Shown in pieces: positions 41,649 through 50,073 of a stretch of DNA of 64,000 bases; position 1 is the stretch's first letter, and each line of letters begins with the position of its first letter. Source of the stretch: CAMBRQ01 sp945870325 (lineage in GTDB: Bacteria; Bacillota; Clostridia; Lachnospirales; Lachnospiraceae); the NCBI RefSeq assembly GCF_050313795.1, contig NZ_JBNPMC010000001.1, positions 186,001-250,000 on the forward strand. Reading direction: 5' to 3'. Position numbers and translations under genes: made by a program. The notes beneath the pieces are model-generated. The model was given only the letters and a program-made list of their open reading frames with translations. It had not been told where the DNA came from and searched no databases.

Positions 41649-44064
41649 TCTGGTCCTCCTTTTCGTCGTCCACAGTTTCGTGTGCAACCTCGCTGGGCTT
41701 GGTGGTGAGCAATTTATAGAGCTCGGTGTCTTTCGGGAAGTCATCCGCAAAGGGCAGGATGACATTGTTGAAGAACAGCAGCCCATGGCCCGGCTCGGAG
41801 TTGGTCACATAGGCAAGCTGCTCCGATGAAATGTTCAGCCGCTCCGCCAGTATCTTCCGGTCGCCTGCCGCCTGGTTGAGCATATAGATGAAGTCGCTGT
41901 TCTCCAGGATGTTTTCGATCTCCGGGGAGGAAAGCAGGTCCTTGGGGTTCTGGGTCGCCCCGGTGGGGATGCCGCCCCATTTTCTGAACCGTTTCCAAAT
42001 CTCGGCGCTGTACGCTGCTGTCTGTTCCTCCTTCAGCAGAAGGTGGAACTCGTCCACGAAGTACCAGGTAGACCGGCCAATCGCCCGATTGATGGTGACG
42101 GTGTTCCACACCGCGTCCTGGACAATGAGCATCCCCGGCTTTTTCAGGTTCTTGCCCAGGCCCTTGATGTCAAAGCAGACAAGACGGTTGGAGATGTCCA
42201 CGGTGGTACGGTGGTTGAAGAAGTTCAGCGAACCGTTCACATACAGGTCCAATGCCTGGGCCACTCGGTCAGCCTCCGGGATGTGCTGGGACAGCAGGGC
42301 GTTCATCAGGTCTCCCAGAATCGGCATATTCTCCGGCCGCGGGTCGGCAAAGTAGGGCTGATAGATCATCTGCACCGCCCGGTCGATGACCGTTTTCTCG
42401 ATGGCCTCCAGCCCCGTCTTGCTGCCCATGATGAGCTCGCAGAAGGATAAGACAAAATCACTTTTCAGCGCCAGCGGGTTTTCTTCCTCGGAGTAGTTGA
42501 GGTTGATGTCCAGGGGGTTCACATAGTCGGTGCTGGACGGGGACAGCCGGATCACCTGACCGCCCAATCGCTTTACCAGGGGCGAATACTCGTCCTCCGG
42601 GTCGCATATGATGACATTATCCTGGGTCATCAGCATGATAAAGGTGATCTCCCGTTTGCAGCTCATGGATTTGCCGCTGCCGGGCGTGCCGAACACAAGG
42701 CCGTTGGGACAGCGGGATTGCTTGCGGTCCAGCAGGATCATGTTGTTGGAAAGGGCGTTGAGCCCGTAGTACATGGCGTCGCCGCCCATGAATACCTCCT
42801 GGGTGACAAAGGGGACGAACACCGCCAGAGCCGATGTGGTCAGGCTCCGTTCGATCTTGATGCGATTGAGCCCCAGGGGAAGGCTGCTCATAAGCCCGTC
42901 CTCCTGCTGAAAGTCCAGCCGGGTCAGAAGGCAGTTGTAGGTCTGGGCGACGCTGGCCGCCTGGGATACGGCGATCTCCAGCTTTTGGCGGGTCTCCGCC
43001 GTGTGCAGCACCAGGAAGGTCATGTTGAACATTCTCTCGTTGCGGGATTGCAGGTCGGTGAGCAAGTCCTTCGCTGCGCCGCCGTAGGTGGAGAGGTCGG
43101 AGGGAAGGATGTCCATATCGTAGCCGCTGCGCACAGCCCGCTTTTGTTCCTGTATCTTCATGGCGTCCAGGTCGGTGATCTTCCGCTTGACCATTTTGAT
43201 GGCCTCGTTCTGGTTGATGCCCCGGATGTGCATGGTCACCATGATATTCCCATCCGCCTCCATGAAGTCGGTGAGGATGCGGTCGTGCATCTCCGGCGCC
43301 AGAATTTGCAGGAAGGACACCGCCCCGTACCGTTTGCCGATGCGGAAGGTGCGGGTCTCCCCAAAGTGGAAGGAGGACGGAGAAATGAAGTCCTTCACCG
43401 AAAGTCCGCTGGCCGGGAGCCAGTCCCATTCAAAGGCGAACTGTCCGCCCTCCGGGTGGAGGATGTTGTAAAGCAGCTCCAGCCGTTCCTTTCCGTCCAG
43501 CACATGAGCCGCTGCCCCCATGACCTTGAAGCGGTTGAGGGTATCGGTCTCAATGCGGGCAAACCGGGCCCTCGCCGCGGGAAGGTTCTCCGCCTCGATG
43601 GTCAGGGTCACATACTTGGTTTTCACATAGCCGTTGTTGCCCCGTTTGTACTGCATCCGCAGAATGTCAACCGCCTCGTCCCGGATGGGGTCCAGGTCGT
43701 TGCCCTGTCTGGTGATGCCGAATAGTTCATCGGCGGCGCTGCCTCCGCTGCGGCTGTCCAAAGAAACCTGCACGCCAATGGAGGGGTCGTAGCCGTTGTA
43801 GAAGTCGCAGAGGCTTTCAAAGATGCTCCGCTGGTCCTCCGGCCCCGCCAGGCGGTAATTCACATCCTCAAAGGCAATGGTCTTGGAGAAAGTCCCGCCC
43901 TCCAGCCTGCACAGGCCATCGGGGAACATATTCTGAAACGGGATGCTGTCCTGCACCGTATGGTTTTTCCCGTCGCCCTTCGCCTGCCGGATCACCGCCT
44001 CGATCTGCTTGCGCTCGGCACGGGTGAGCTTACGCTTTGCCGGTTTTTCTGCCTTTTCTCGCAA
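41641..44064 (-). CDS. virB4: VirB4/TraE-type conjugation ATPase
   Basis: 807 residues, the energizing ATPase of the type IV secretion channel. The N-terminal CagE/TrbE domain is followed by the ATPase with Walker A GTPGSGKSMSC (about 459-466), Walker B-type NVIICDPEDEY and the later TWYFVDEFHLLL, and the family end SPEIENILENSDFIYMLNQA. It overlaps the PrgI gene by 35 nt, the usual coupling of these two. Cytoplasmic face of the membrane. Confidence 0.94.
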   Translation of the reverse strand: MREKAEKPAKRKLTRAERKQIEAVIRQAKGDGKNHTVQDSIPFQNMFPDGLCRLEGGTFSKTIAFEDVNYRLAGPEDQRSIFESLCDFYNGYDPSIGVQVSLDSRSGGSAADELFGITRQGNDLDPIRDEAVDILRMQYKRGNNGYVKTKYVTLTIEAENLPAARARFARIETDTLNRFKVMGAAAHVLDGKERLELLYNILHPEGGQFAFEWDWLPASGLSVKDFISPSSFHFGETRTFRIGKRYGAVSFLQILAPEMHDRILTDFMEADGNIMVTMHIRGINQNEAIKMVKRKITDLDAMKIQEQKRAVRSGYDMDILPSDLSTYGGAAKDLLTDLQSRNERMFNMTFLVLHTAETRQKLEIAVSQAASVAQTYNCLLTRLDFQQEDGLMSSLPLGLNRIKIERSLTTSALAVFVPFVTQEVFMGGDAMYYGLNALSNNMILLDRKQSRCPNGLVFGTPGSGKSMSCKREITFIMLMTQDNVIICDPEDEYSPLVKRLGGQVIRLSPSSTDYVNPLDINLNYSEEENPLALKSDFVLSFCELIMGSKTGLEAIEKTVIDRAVQMIYQPYFADPRPENMPILGDLMNALLSQHIPEADRVAQALDLYVNGSLNFFNHRTTVDISNRLVCFDIKGLGKNLKKPGMLIVQDAVWNTVTINRAIGRSTWYFVDEFHLLLKEEQTAAYSAEIWKRFRKWGGIPTGATQNPKDLLSSPEIENILENSDFIYMLNQAAGDRKILAERLNISSEQLAYVTNSEPGHGLLFFNNVILPFADDFPKDTELYKLLTTKPSEVAHETVDDEKEDQNG

Positions 44065-44416
44065 TCCGCTTCACCTCCTGTTCCAGTTGGGATTGCCGCA
44101 CCAGGGCGGAATAGAGATTGTTTGTCTGGTAGATGCGTACCTTCGGCCGAATGAATTTGTTCTGGATCAGATGCCCCAGGAACACTTCCAGCGGCTGCCC
44201 GTTCTTCTCGTACATGGCGAACAGGAAAAAGGGCAGCATCACCAGGATCATGCACAGCGCCGCCGTGGTGGTTCCCAGGCTCGCCTTTGCCAAAAAGAAA
44301 AGCGGTACGCCTACCAGCGCCGCCGCTCCGAAACAGATCACTTGTCGTTTGGTCAGCCCGAACAGGACCTTGCTCTGTATCCGGCTCAGGTCCTTCGGGA
44401 TCGTTACATAAGCCAA
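44030..44416 (-). CDS. PrgI family membrane protein of the transfer channel (VirB3-like)
   Basis: 128 residues, MAYVTIPKDLSRIQSKVLFGLTKRQVICFGAAALVG as the family start, with two membrane helices in residues 26-70, then a cytoplasmic domain. Adjacent to and overlapping virB4, as VirB3/PrgI proteins usually are. It is a scaffold in the inner part of the channel. Confidence 0.9.
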   Translation of the reverse strand: MAYVTIPKDLSRIQSKVLFGLTKRQVICFGAAALVGVPLFFLAKASLGTTTAALCMILVMLPFFLFAMYEKNGQPLEVFLGHLIQNKFIRPKVRIYQTNNLYSALVRQSQLEQEVKRIARKGRKTGKA

Positions 44417-44420
44417 TGTT

Positions 44421-45317
44421 TTACACCTCCTTTTTCATCGGCGCATAGTCCTTAAAATCTGATACGGAATGAAAAATCCGTTTGTTATTTACCCATCTTT
44501 GCAGATGGCGGGTAATGCGTGGAGCCGTGGGACGCTCATAGATCATCACATAGGGATCATATCCCAATGCCCGCAAGGTGTTTACCCGGTACAAATCCTG
44601 TTCATGGGTGCTGCCGTAATTGGTCAGGACATAGACACGGCGGTTTCGGTCGCTCTTTATGGAAGTAAGTTCACGAAAGCGACGGAAATACTCCGTCAGG
44701 TCCTCGTCCGGGTTATCCCATGCAAAATGCACCGCTTTTGTCCGCACTTTGTTCAGCAGAGATACATTATCACGGCTGATAAGGCGAATATCGAGCCCCT
44801 GGGTAAAGTCCACCAGCGCCCGGCTCTCAATTAGCTGCTCAATGAGCCTTTCATGGTCGGGACAGGCAAGCAGGTTCGGGTCCATCAGTTTGATTTCTTC
44901 CTCACCATTCCAAAACTCGGAAAGATCAGCCACCCGGACGCTCCTGCGCCCTTCTTTTTTGCTGACAATACAAAATCCGCAGTTCCTTGGACAGCCACGA
45001 CTTAAAAAGCCATAGGCTGTACCTAAAAACCGCGGATATAGAAAATAGTCCGGCCGAATATGCTCAATCTCATGCGGGAGGTTTTTGCCGAGGCCGTAAC
45101 CTGTACCGCCCTGGATGACCTTATTCGCATTGTTCACCTGTATGGTGTCTTTGGAATAGGTGTCTGTAAATACCCGGCTTTTATAAACAAGGTCATATTG
45201 CTTTGCAGGGTCCCACCATTCTACCCGGTCCCCGCGTCTGGTGTGATACTCCGAGAGCTTCATCAGGCACAGGTTGGGAAAATTATGTGAGTCCACATCA
45301 ATAAGGCCTACTTTCAA
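44421..45317 (-). CDS. Radical SAM protein inside the conjugation operon
   Basis: 298 residues from a TTG at 45317 (KVGLIDVDSHNFPN), with AAAGGAGG 7 nt upstream; no ATG fits. The cluster motif is SRGCPRNCGFCIVSKKEG, i.e. CxxxCxxC for the 4Fe-4S that cleaves S-adenosylmethionine. A Rossmann-like N-terminus resembles B12-binding radical SAM proteins, but no DxHxxG is seen. The C-terminal half is a partial TIM barrel (ALVDFTQGLDIRLIS, HFAWDNPDEDLTEYF). It sits between virB6 and prgI, 4 nt before prgI. Substrate unknown. Confidence 0.82.
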   Translation of the reverse strand: MKVGLIDVDSHNFPNLCLMKLSEYHTRRGDRVEWWDPAKQYDLVYKSRVFTDTYSKDTIQVNNANKVIQGGTGYGLGKNLPHEIEHIRPDYFLYPRFLGTAYGFLSRGCPRNCGFCIVSKKEGRRSVRVADLSEFWNGEEEIKLMDPNLLACPDHERLIEQLIESRALVDFTQGLDIRLISRDNVSLLNKVRTKAVHFAWDNPDEDLTEYFRRFRELTSIKSDRNRRVYVLTNYGSTHEQDLYRVNTLRALGYDPYVMIYERPTAPRITRHLQRWVNNKRIFHSVSDFKDYAPMKKEV

Positions 45318-45330
45318 ATATCTGCCTCCT

Positions 45331-46197
45331 TTAGTGGGCGCCGAACAGGGATTTTGCAAGGCTGCCGGTCTTAAACAGGGTGTAGCACAGAAGAACCGTA
45401 TAGCCCATGCAACCCCAGATGGCAGCGGATATGTTGTCGCCGGATGTGGAAATGCCCTCCACCAGCACCGCATAGATGCCCACGCAGATCATAATGAGGA
45501 AGGCCTGGAAGCCCAGGGCCAGCAAAGAGCGAAGGTAGTTCTGCCCCGTAGAGCCCCACTCCCGGTTGACCATCGTGGCAAAGGGAATCGGTCCTATGGA
45601 GGTCACCAGATACACCTCAATCATTCTGCCGTAGATCACCAGGAAGATGCAGATGGAAAGAATCTGCGTACACAGCCCCACGAACACGCTCTGGAACCAC
45701 AGCCCCAGCAGGGCGCCCACACTCCAGTCGGCAAGCTGGGTCTCCAGATCGCCCACCACGCCGGAAATGTCAATGCCCGCGTCCGAAATGATGACCCCCG
45801 CCGACTGGCTGACCACATTCTGCGCCACATCGAACACCGCCATGACGATGTTCCAGGTGTTGGTGACGATCAGCACCGCGCAGAAGGTTTTGAAAATCCA
45901 CTTGAAGAAAATCCAGGTGTCAAAGTCGTGGAGGTTGTTCTTCTCGACGATCAGTTGGATCAATTCGTAGCACATGACGAAGGTGAGGATAATACCCGCA
46001 ATGGGGACGATCACCGTCTCCGAGAGGTTGCGGATCATGTTGAAGATGCTGCTGTTCCAGGCGGCGGGCGTCATGCCGACCTCTCCGGCGATCTCGCCCA
46101 CCTTTGTGTTCAGGGTATCAAACATCCCGGTCAGGTTTGAAATGATACCGTCAATGAGCAGTTCCTTGAACCACTCCTGGATCATATCCAATATCAA
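45331..46197 (-). CDS. VirB6/TrbL-like polytopic membrane protein
   Basis: 288 residues from a TTG at 46197, GGAGG 9 nt upstream. Six or so membrane helices (IVPIAGIILTFVMCYELIQLIV; FKTFCAVLIVTNTWNIVMAVF; VFVGLCTQILSICIFLVIYG; SLLALGFQAFLIMICVGIYAVLV; the end). The conserved Trp-rich segment is WGSTGQNYLR. It forms the translocation platform with VirB4. A strong hairpin precedes the start, between it and the pilin-like gene. Confidence 0.88.
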   Translation of the reverse strand: MILDMIQEWFKELLIDGIISNLTGMFDTLNTKVGEIAGEVGMTPAAWNSSIFNMIRNLSETVIVPIAGIILTFVMCYELIQLIVEKNNLHDFDTWIFFKWIFKTFCAVLIVTNTWNIVMAVFDVAQNVVSQSAGVIISDAGIDISGVVGDLETQLADWSVGALLGLWFQSVFVGLCTQILSICIFLVIYGRMIEVYLVTSIGPIPFATMVNREWGSTGQNYLRSLLALGFQAFLIMICVGIYAVLVEGISTSGDNISAAIWGCMGYTVLLCYTLFKTGSLAKSLFGAH

Positions 46198-46204
46198 GGG
46201 AGAT

Positions 46205-46255
46205 CACCTCCTTTGCGGGGGCTCCCGCTATCAAGCGAAAGCCCCCGCCGGTTTT
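46205..46255 (-). promoter_or_regulatory. Intercistronic hairpin between Maff2 and virB6
   Basis: On the minus strand GCGGGGGCT and AGCCCCCGC pair around a TTCGCTTGATAGCGGG loop. The hairpin ends just before AAAGGAGG of virB6 and lacks a T-run. It probably protects the upstream pilin-like mRNA from decay or dampens virB6 expression, as in many pilin operons. Confidence 0.55.
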
Positions 46256-46264
46256 GGAGAATCA

Positions 46265-46492
46265 TTAGGTGGTGGACAGCAGACCGGACAGCAGGGGGAT
46301 CAGGGTGATGCCGATGAGGGCAACGCCGCCGCCCGCCATGAGCTGCTTGATGCCCTGGCTCTTGGAGGCAGGGTTGTCCTGACCGTAACCTTCCAGAAGG
46401 TTGATGCCGCCCCACACGCACAGGCCGCCGCCCAGGGCGATGACCAGAGTCTGCAAAACGTCGATAGCGTTAGTAAAAAAGCTCATATTCAC
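46265..46492 (-). CDS. Maff2-family small membrane protein (VirB2 pilin-like)
   Basis: 75 residues with two membrane helices: FFTNAIDVLQTLVIALGGGLCVWGGINLLEG and GIKQLMAGGGVALIGITLIPLLSGLL. Size, topology and place between virD4 and virB6 fit the Maff2 proteins of Tn1549-type elements, taken as the pilin subunit equivalent. AAAGGAAATGTG precedes the ATG. It should be the most abundant product of the operon; the hairpin downstream agrees with that. Confidence 0.85.
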   Translation of the reverse strand: MNMSFFTNAIDVLQTLVIALGGGLCVWGGINLLEGYGQDNPASKSQGIKQLMAGGGVALIGITLIPLLSGLLSTT

Positions 46493-46504
46493 ATTTCCTT
46501 TCGT

Positions 46505-48058
46505 TCAGTTGAATTGTTGGGTTTGAAGGTCGGTGGCTTTCAATTCGTACAGATCGAAAGGCTCGTCCGGCTTCACGATGGCCGGTCTGCGTTTCATGTA
46601 CCGTTCAATGTCAAAGGTGTTTTTCTTATCGGCGTCGGCAAGGTACTTGTAGCGGGGATGTTTCGTTATATCAAACTTGTCGCTGAAAAACGGCCGCACC
46701 CCTCGAAGCTGCAAGATACACTTGCCTCCGTCCATCACCGCGATCTCGTCCTGAGTCATCAGCTCCTTTCCTAATTTCTGATAGTTGAGGCCGTGGGAAA
46801 CCTGGCTGCCCCGGTTTTCGGATTGATTGAAACTGTCGATGGTCTCCTTACCCAGCAGCTCCGAGATTTCTTTCAGGGTGGATTTCTCCTTGCCTCCCAA
46901 AAACAAGGTGGTGTCGCAGTTGCCCACAATGGTGTCTGCGGCGTCCTTGTAGATGGTCTTTAACTGACTTTGGGACTGCAAAATAATAGAAGCCGAGATT
47001 TCCCGGCTCCGGATGGTGGCGATCAACTTGTCGAAGTTGGGTATCTGCCCGATATTGGCGAACTCGTCCAGGAGGCACCGCACATGGACGGGCAGCCTGC
47101 CGCCGTACACATCGTCCGCCTTGTCGCAAAGGAGATTGAATAGCTGGCTTTGCAGCATGGCGATAACGAAGTTGAAGGTGGTGTCCGTGTCGCTCATAAT
47201 GAGGAACAGCGCCGTTTTTCGGTCGCCCAGGGTGTCCAGCTCCAGTTCGTCGTCGGACATGATTTCCCGCAGCTCCGCTATATCGAAGGGAGCAAGGCGG
47301 GCGCCGCAGCTAATCAAGATGGATTTCAGGGTCTTGCCGGCAGCCAGCTTGAATTTGCGGTACTGCTTCACAGCGAAGTGGTTCGGGTGCTCCTTCTCCA
47401 GCTTTGCAAAGAGCAGGTCAACGGGACTTTGAAATTCCTCGTCGTCCTCTCTGGCCTCGGATGCGTTGATGAGCTCCAGCAGCGTGAGGAAGTTCTTTTC
47501 CTCCGGCTCCGCCTCGTACCAGATGTAACCGATCAGGGCGCAGTACAAAAGCCGCTCAGCCTTCACCCAAAAATCTTCGGAGGATTTTTCCCCGTCGCCT
47601 TTGGTGTTGGCAATGATGACGTTCACCAGCTTCAAAATATCCTTTTCGCTGCGGATGTAGGCGAAGGGGTTGTATTTCATGCTTTTTTTGAAGTTGATGG
47701 TGTTGAGGACCTTGATGCGGTACGGCTCATAGATGACCTTTCCGTGGGCGTCCAGCATGGGCTTTCCGTTCTCGTCCAGCTTGGGGGCGCCCCGCCGCAG
47801 CATGGTCCCCACCTCGGACAAAAGCTGCCCTTTGGGATCGGTGACCACATAGGAACTGTGCATCTGCATGAGGGAGGGCTTGACGAAGAAACGGGTCTTG
47901 CCGCTGCCGCTGCCGCCGATGACCAGGATGTTCTTGTTCCGGGCGTACTTGGGATTTTTCGGGCGGCTGGACATGGTGAGCTTTTCCGTCTGGGTCAAAG
48001 GGATGTTGCGGTCAGGGACCGGATCGACATAGGGGGCAATGTCGGCCGCCGTGCCCCA
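46505..48058 (-). pseudogene. virD4: virD4/traG coupling protein, C-terminal part, separated by a nested element
   Basis: From the nested-element border the frame reads TAADIAPYVDPVPDRNIPLTQTEKL, then NILVIGGSGSGKTRF (Walker A), a complete TraG/VirD4 ATPase, LLDEFANIGQIPNFDKL (Walker B) and ILQSQSQLKTIYKDAA. The end is complete. An ATG at 47998 could allow a truncated product, but the N-terminal membrane anchor lies at 55884-56177, on the far side of the insertion. VirD4 brings the relaxase-DNA complex to the channel. Without its anchor the ICE is probably transfer-deficient. Confidence 0.9.
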
Positions 48059-48153
48059 TGAAGCGTTTTGTCAAGTGTTATTTGGAGTTATTGACGCACA
48101 ATCAAGGCGAAAGCGCGAAAGTGCAAAGCGCAAAGGGTCTGCACTTTGCGTTT

Positions 48154-50073
48154 TCAGCTTGCGGGTTCGGGCGGCTGCTTCTTCTTGATGAAGTTGTACC
48201 ATTGACCGCCGACGCGCCTTGCGCCCAAAACACCGCCCATGTTGCGCTTGGCGTTCTGTACCGTCCTCTCGGATATTCCGGCTTCGGCTGCGGCCTTTAC
48301 AAGGTCCTCGCTGGCAAGCTCTTTCCCGTCTGCAAGCAGGTCAAGTATCAGCCGTTCCGCCTGTTCGGTCTTGGTGGCGGTGTTGCCGCCCGCGCCGGAC
48401 AGCAGCTCGTCGGCGGTAATGTCATACTCGCCTATCCACGAAAAGCCCGTTTCCGGGTCAAGGCAAAAGGCTATGGGCTTACCCTCCGCCGCAAGAGAAG
48501 ATTTGTCATGGACGATAACGCGCACATTCGGTTCCCGTTTCACGCGCCCGATCAGCAGGACGCTCCTTGCTGCGGCGCGGAAGTCGATGGAGCCTAAACC
48601 CCGGTAGGCGCTCTGTCCTCCGGCGGCTTTGTTGAGGTGTCCGATTAGGATAACGGCGCACCCGGTACGCTCGGCAATCTCGGCAAGGCGGCGGAACATG
48701 GGGCGTATCTCGTTGGCCTTGTTCATGTCGGTTTTCTCGCCCACATACGCCTGTATGGGGTCAAGGATAATCAGCCGCGCCCCGGTCTGTCGGATAGCTC
48801 TCTCTATGCGCTCATCGGACAGGGAAAGCCCCTGCTTGCTCTCGTCAATGACAAGAATGCGGTCAAGGTCTGCTTCGGCTTCCATAAGGCGGGGCTTGAT
48901 GGTGTCGCCCAAACCGTCCTCGGCAGTCTGGTAAATCACATTGAACGGCTCATGCACTGCCATGTGGGGGAACGGCTTGCGGTTGGTACAAGCGGCGGCA
49001 AGGCGTAGGGCAAAGGTGGTCTTGCCCTCGCCGGGGTTGCCCTGCACAATGGTTACTTTCCCAAAGGGGATATACGGCTCCCATAACCATTCGACGGTCT
49101 GCGTGTCCACCTCGCTCATGCGGATAATCTCAACGGTTTCTTCCTGCGGCGGCCCTTTCAAGCCGTAGACCGCTTCTCGCAAATACTTCCCGTCTGTGAT
49201 TTCTGCCCGGTGCTGCAATACCTCGTTCCAATCCTTGAAAAGAGGGATAAGCCGGTGGACGGTGTAGCCCTCCGGCATGAGCTTCACAAGGCGGCTGCAA
49301 GCGTCGTTTCCGGCTTCGTCGCTGTCAAGGCAGAGATAAACGGTCTTGATGTTCGGACGGTCAGAGAGAAAGCGGAGCAGGGCTTTTTCTCCCACGCCGC
49401 CCAATGACAGGTAGCTTTGCTTCTGCCAATCCTTTTTGAACAGGCAGAGGAAAGAAAGCAGGTCAACGGGGGCTTCAAAGACAAACACTCTTTCGCCCTC
49501 GCCCCGGTAGCAGAAGTTAAAGGCTTTGTCGCTGCCTTTCACATCAAGGCGGAAGTTTCCCGCCGTTCCCTTGCTGTGGGCGTAGCGCGGTATTCCGTCC
49601 TCGTCCCGCCCCACAAATACGGCGTTGTGGTGGGCTGCGTCCTCGTAAATATCGCCGCTGGCAAAGAAAAAGCCCGTCACATCTTCATCAATGCGGCGGG
49701 CGGCTGTGAGGTAGTTCCTCGCTGTTCGGTTGTCGGGGCTGCGGGGCGGTAGCCGGAAGTCGGAGAGGGGCGCGGAGCTTGGTCTATCCGGCGGCGGTGC
49801 GGCTCCCTTTTCTCCTGTGAGAAGTTCAACGGCTTCGGTAAAACTCTTGCCAAAAAACTCCATGACAAAATCAATGGGGCCGCCGCCCTTGCTCTGGCTG
49901 TGGCGATACCACTTGTTGCCCCGGACGGTCAAGCTGTCGTGCCGTTTCCATCGGTATTCCTGTCCGGCGCGTTCCAGCGGTTCCCCCTGCGATTGCAGGA
50001 ACAAAACAAGGTCGGCTTGGTTCGCCCGGTCTATCTGTTCTTGGGTGTAGTACAAAAAACTCACTCCTTTCAT
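48154..50073 (-). CDS. Primase-like/RepA-like helicase fusion of the nested element
   Basis: 639 residues. The start ATG at 50073 overlaps the relaxase TGA; a TTG seven codons on has a better spacing from AAAGGAG. The N-terminus has a zinc-binding-like part (EYRWKRHDSLTVRGNKWYRH, GGGPIDFVMEFFG) and a Toprim-like region (VFVFEAPVDLLSFL, TVYLCLDSDEAG). The second half is a RecA/RepA-type ATPase: VQGNPGEGKTTFALRLA, LIILDPIQAYVG, AVILIGHLNKAAGGQSAYRGLGS. A winged-helix-like C-terminus follows. It likely replicates the excised circle. Confidence 0.82.
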   Translation of the reverse strand: MKGVSFLYYTQEQIDRANQADLVLFLQSQGEPLERAGQEYRWKRHDSLTVRGNKWYRHSQSKGGGPIDFVMEFFGKSFTEAVELLTGEKGAAPPPDRPSSAPLSDFRLPPRSPDNRTARNYLTAARRIDEDVTGFFFASGDIYEDAAHHNAVFVGRDEDGIPRYAHSKGTAGNFRLDVKGSDKAFNFCYRGEGERVFVFEAPVDLLSFLCLFKKDWQKQSYLSLGGVGEKALLRFLSDRPNIKTVYLCLDSDEAGNDACSRLVKLMPEGYTVHRLIPLFKDWNEVLQHRAEITDGKYLREAVYGLKGPPQEETVEIIRMSEVDTQTVEWLWEPYIPFGKVTIVQGNPGEGKTTFALRLAAACTNRKPFPHMAVHEPFNVIYQTAEDGLGDTIKPRLMEAEADLDRILVIDESKQGLSLSDERIERAIRQTGARLIILDPIQAYVGEKTDMNKANEIRPMFRRLAEIAERTGCAVILIGHLNKAAGGQSAYRGLGSIDFRAAARSVLLIGRVKREPNVRVIVHDKSSLAAEGKPIAFCLDPETGFSWIGEYDITADELLSGAGGNTATKTEQAERLILDLLADGKELASEDLVKAAAEAGISERTVQNAKRNMGGVLGARRVGGQWYNFIKKKQPPEPAS

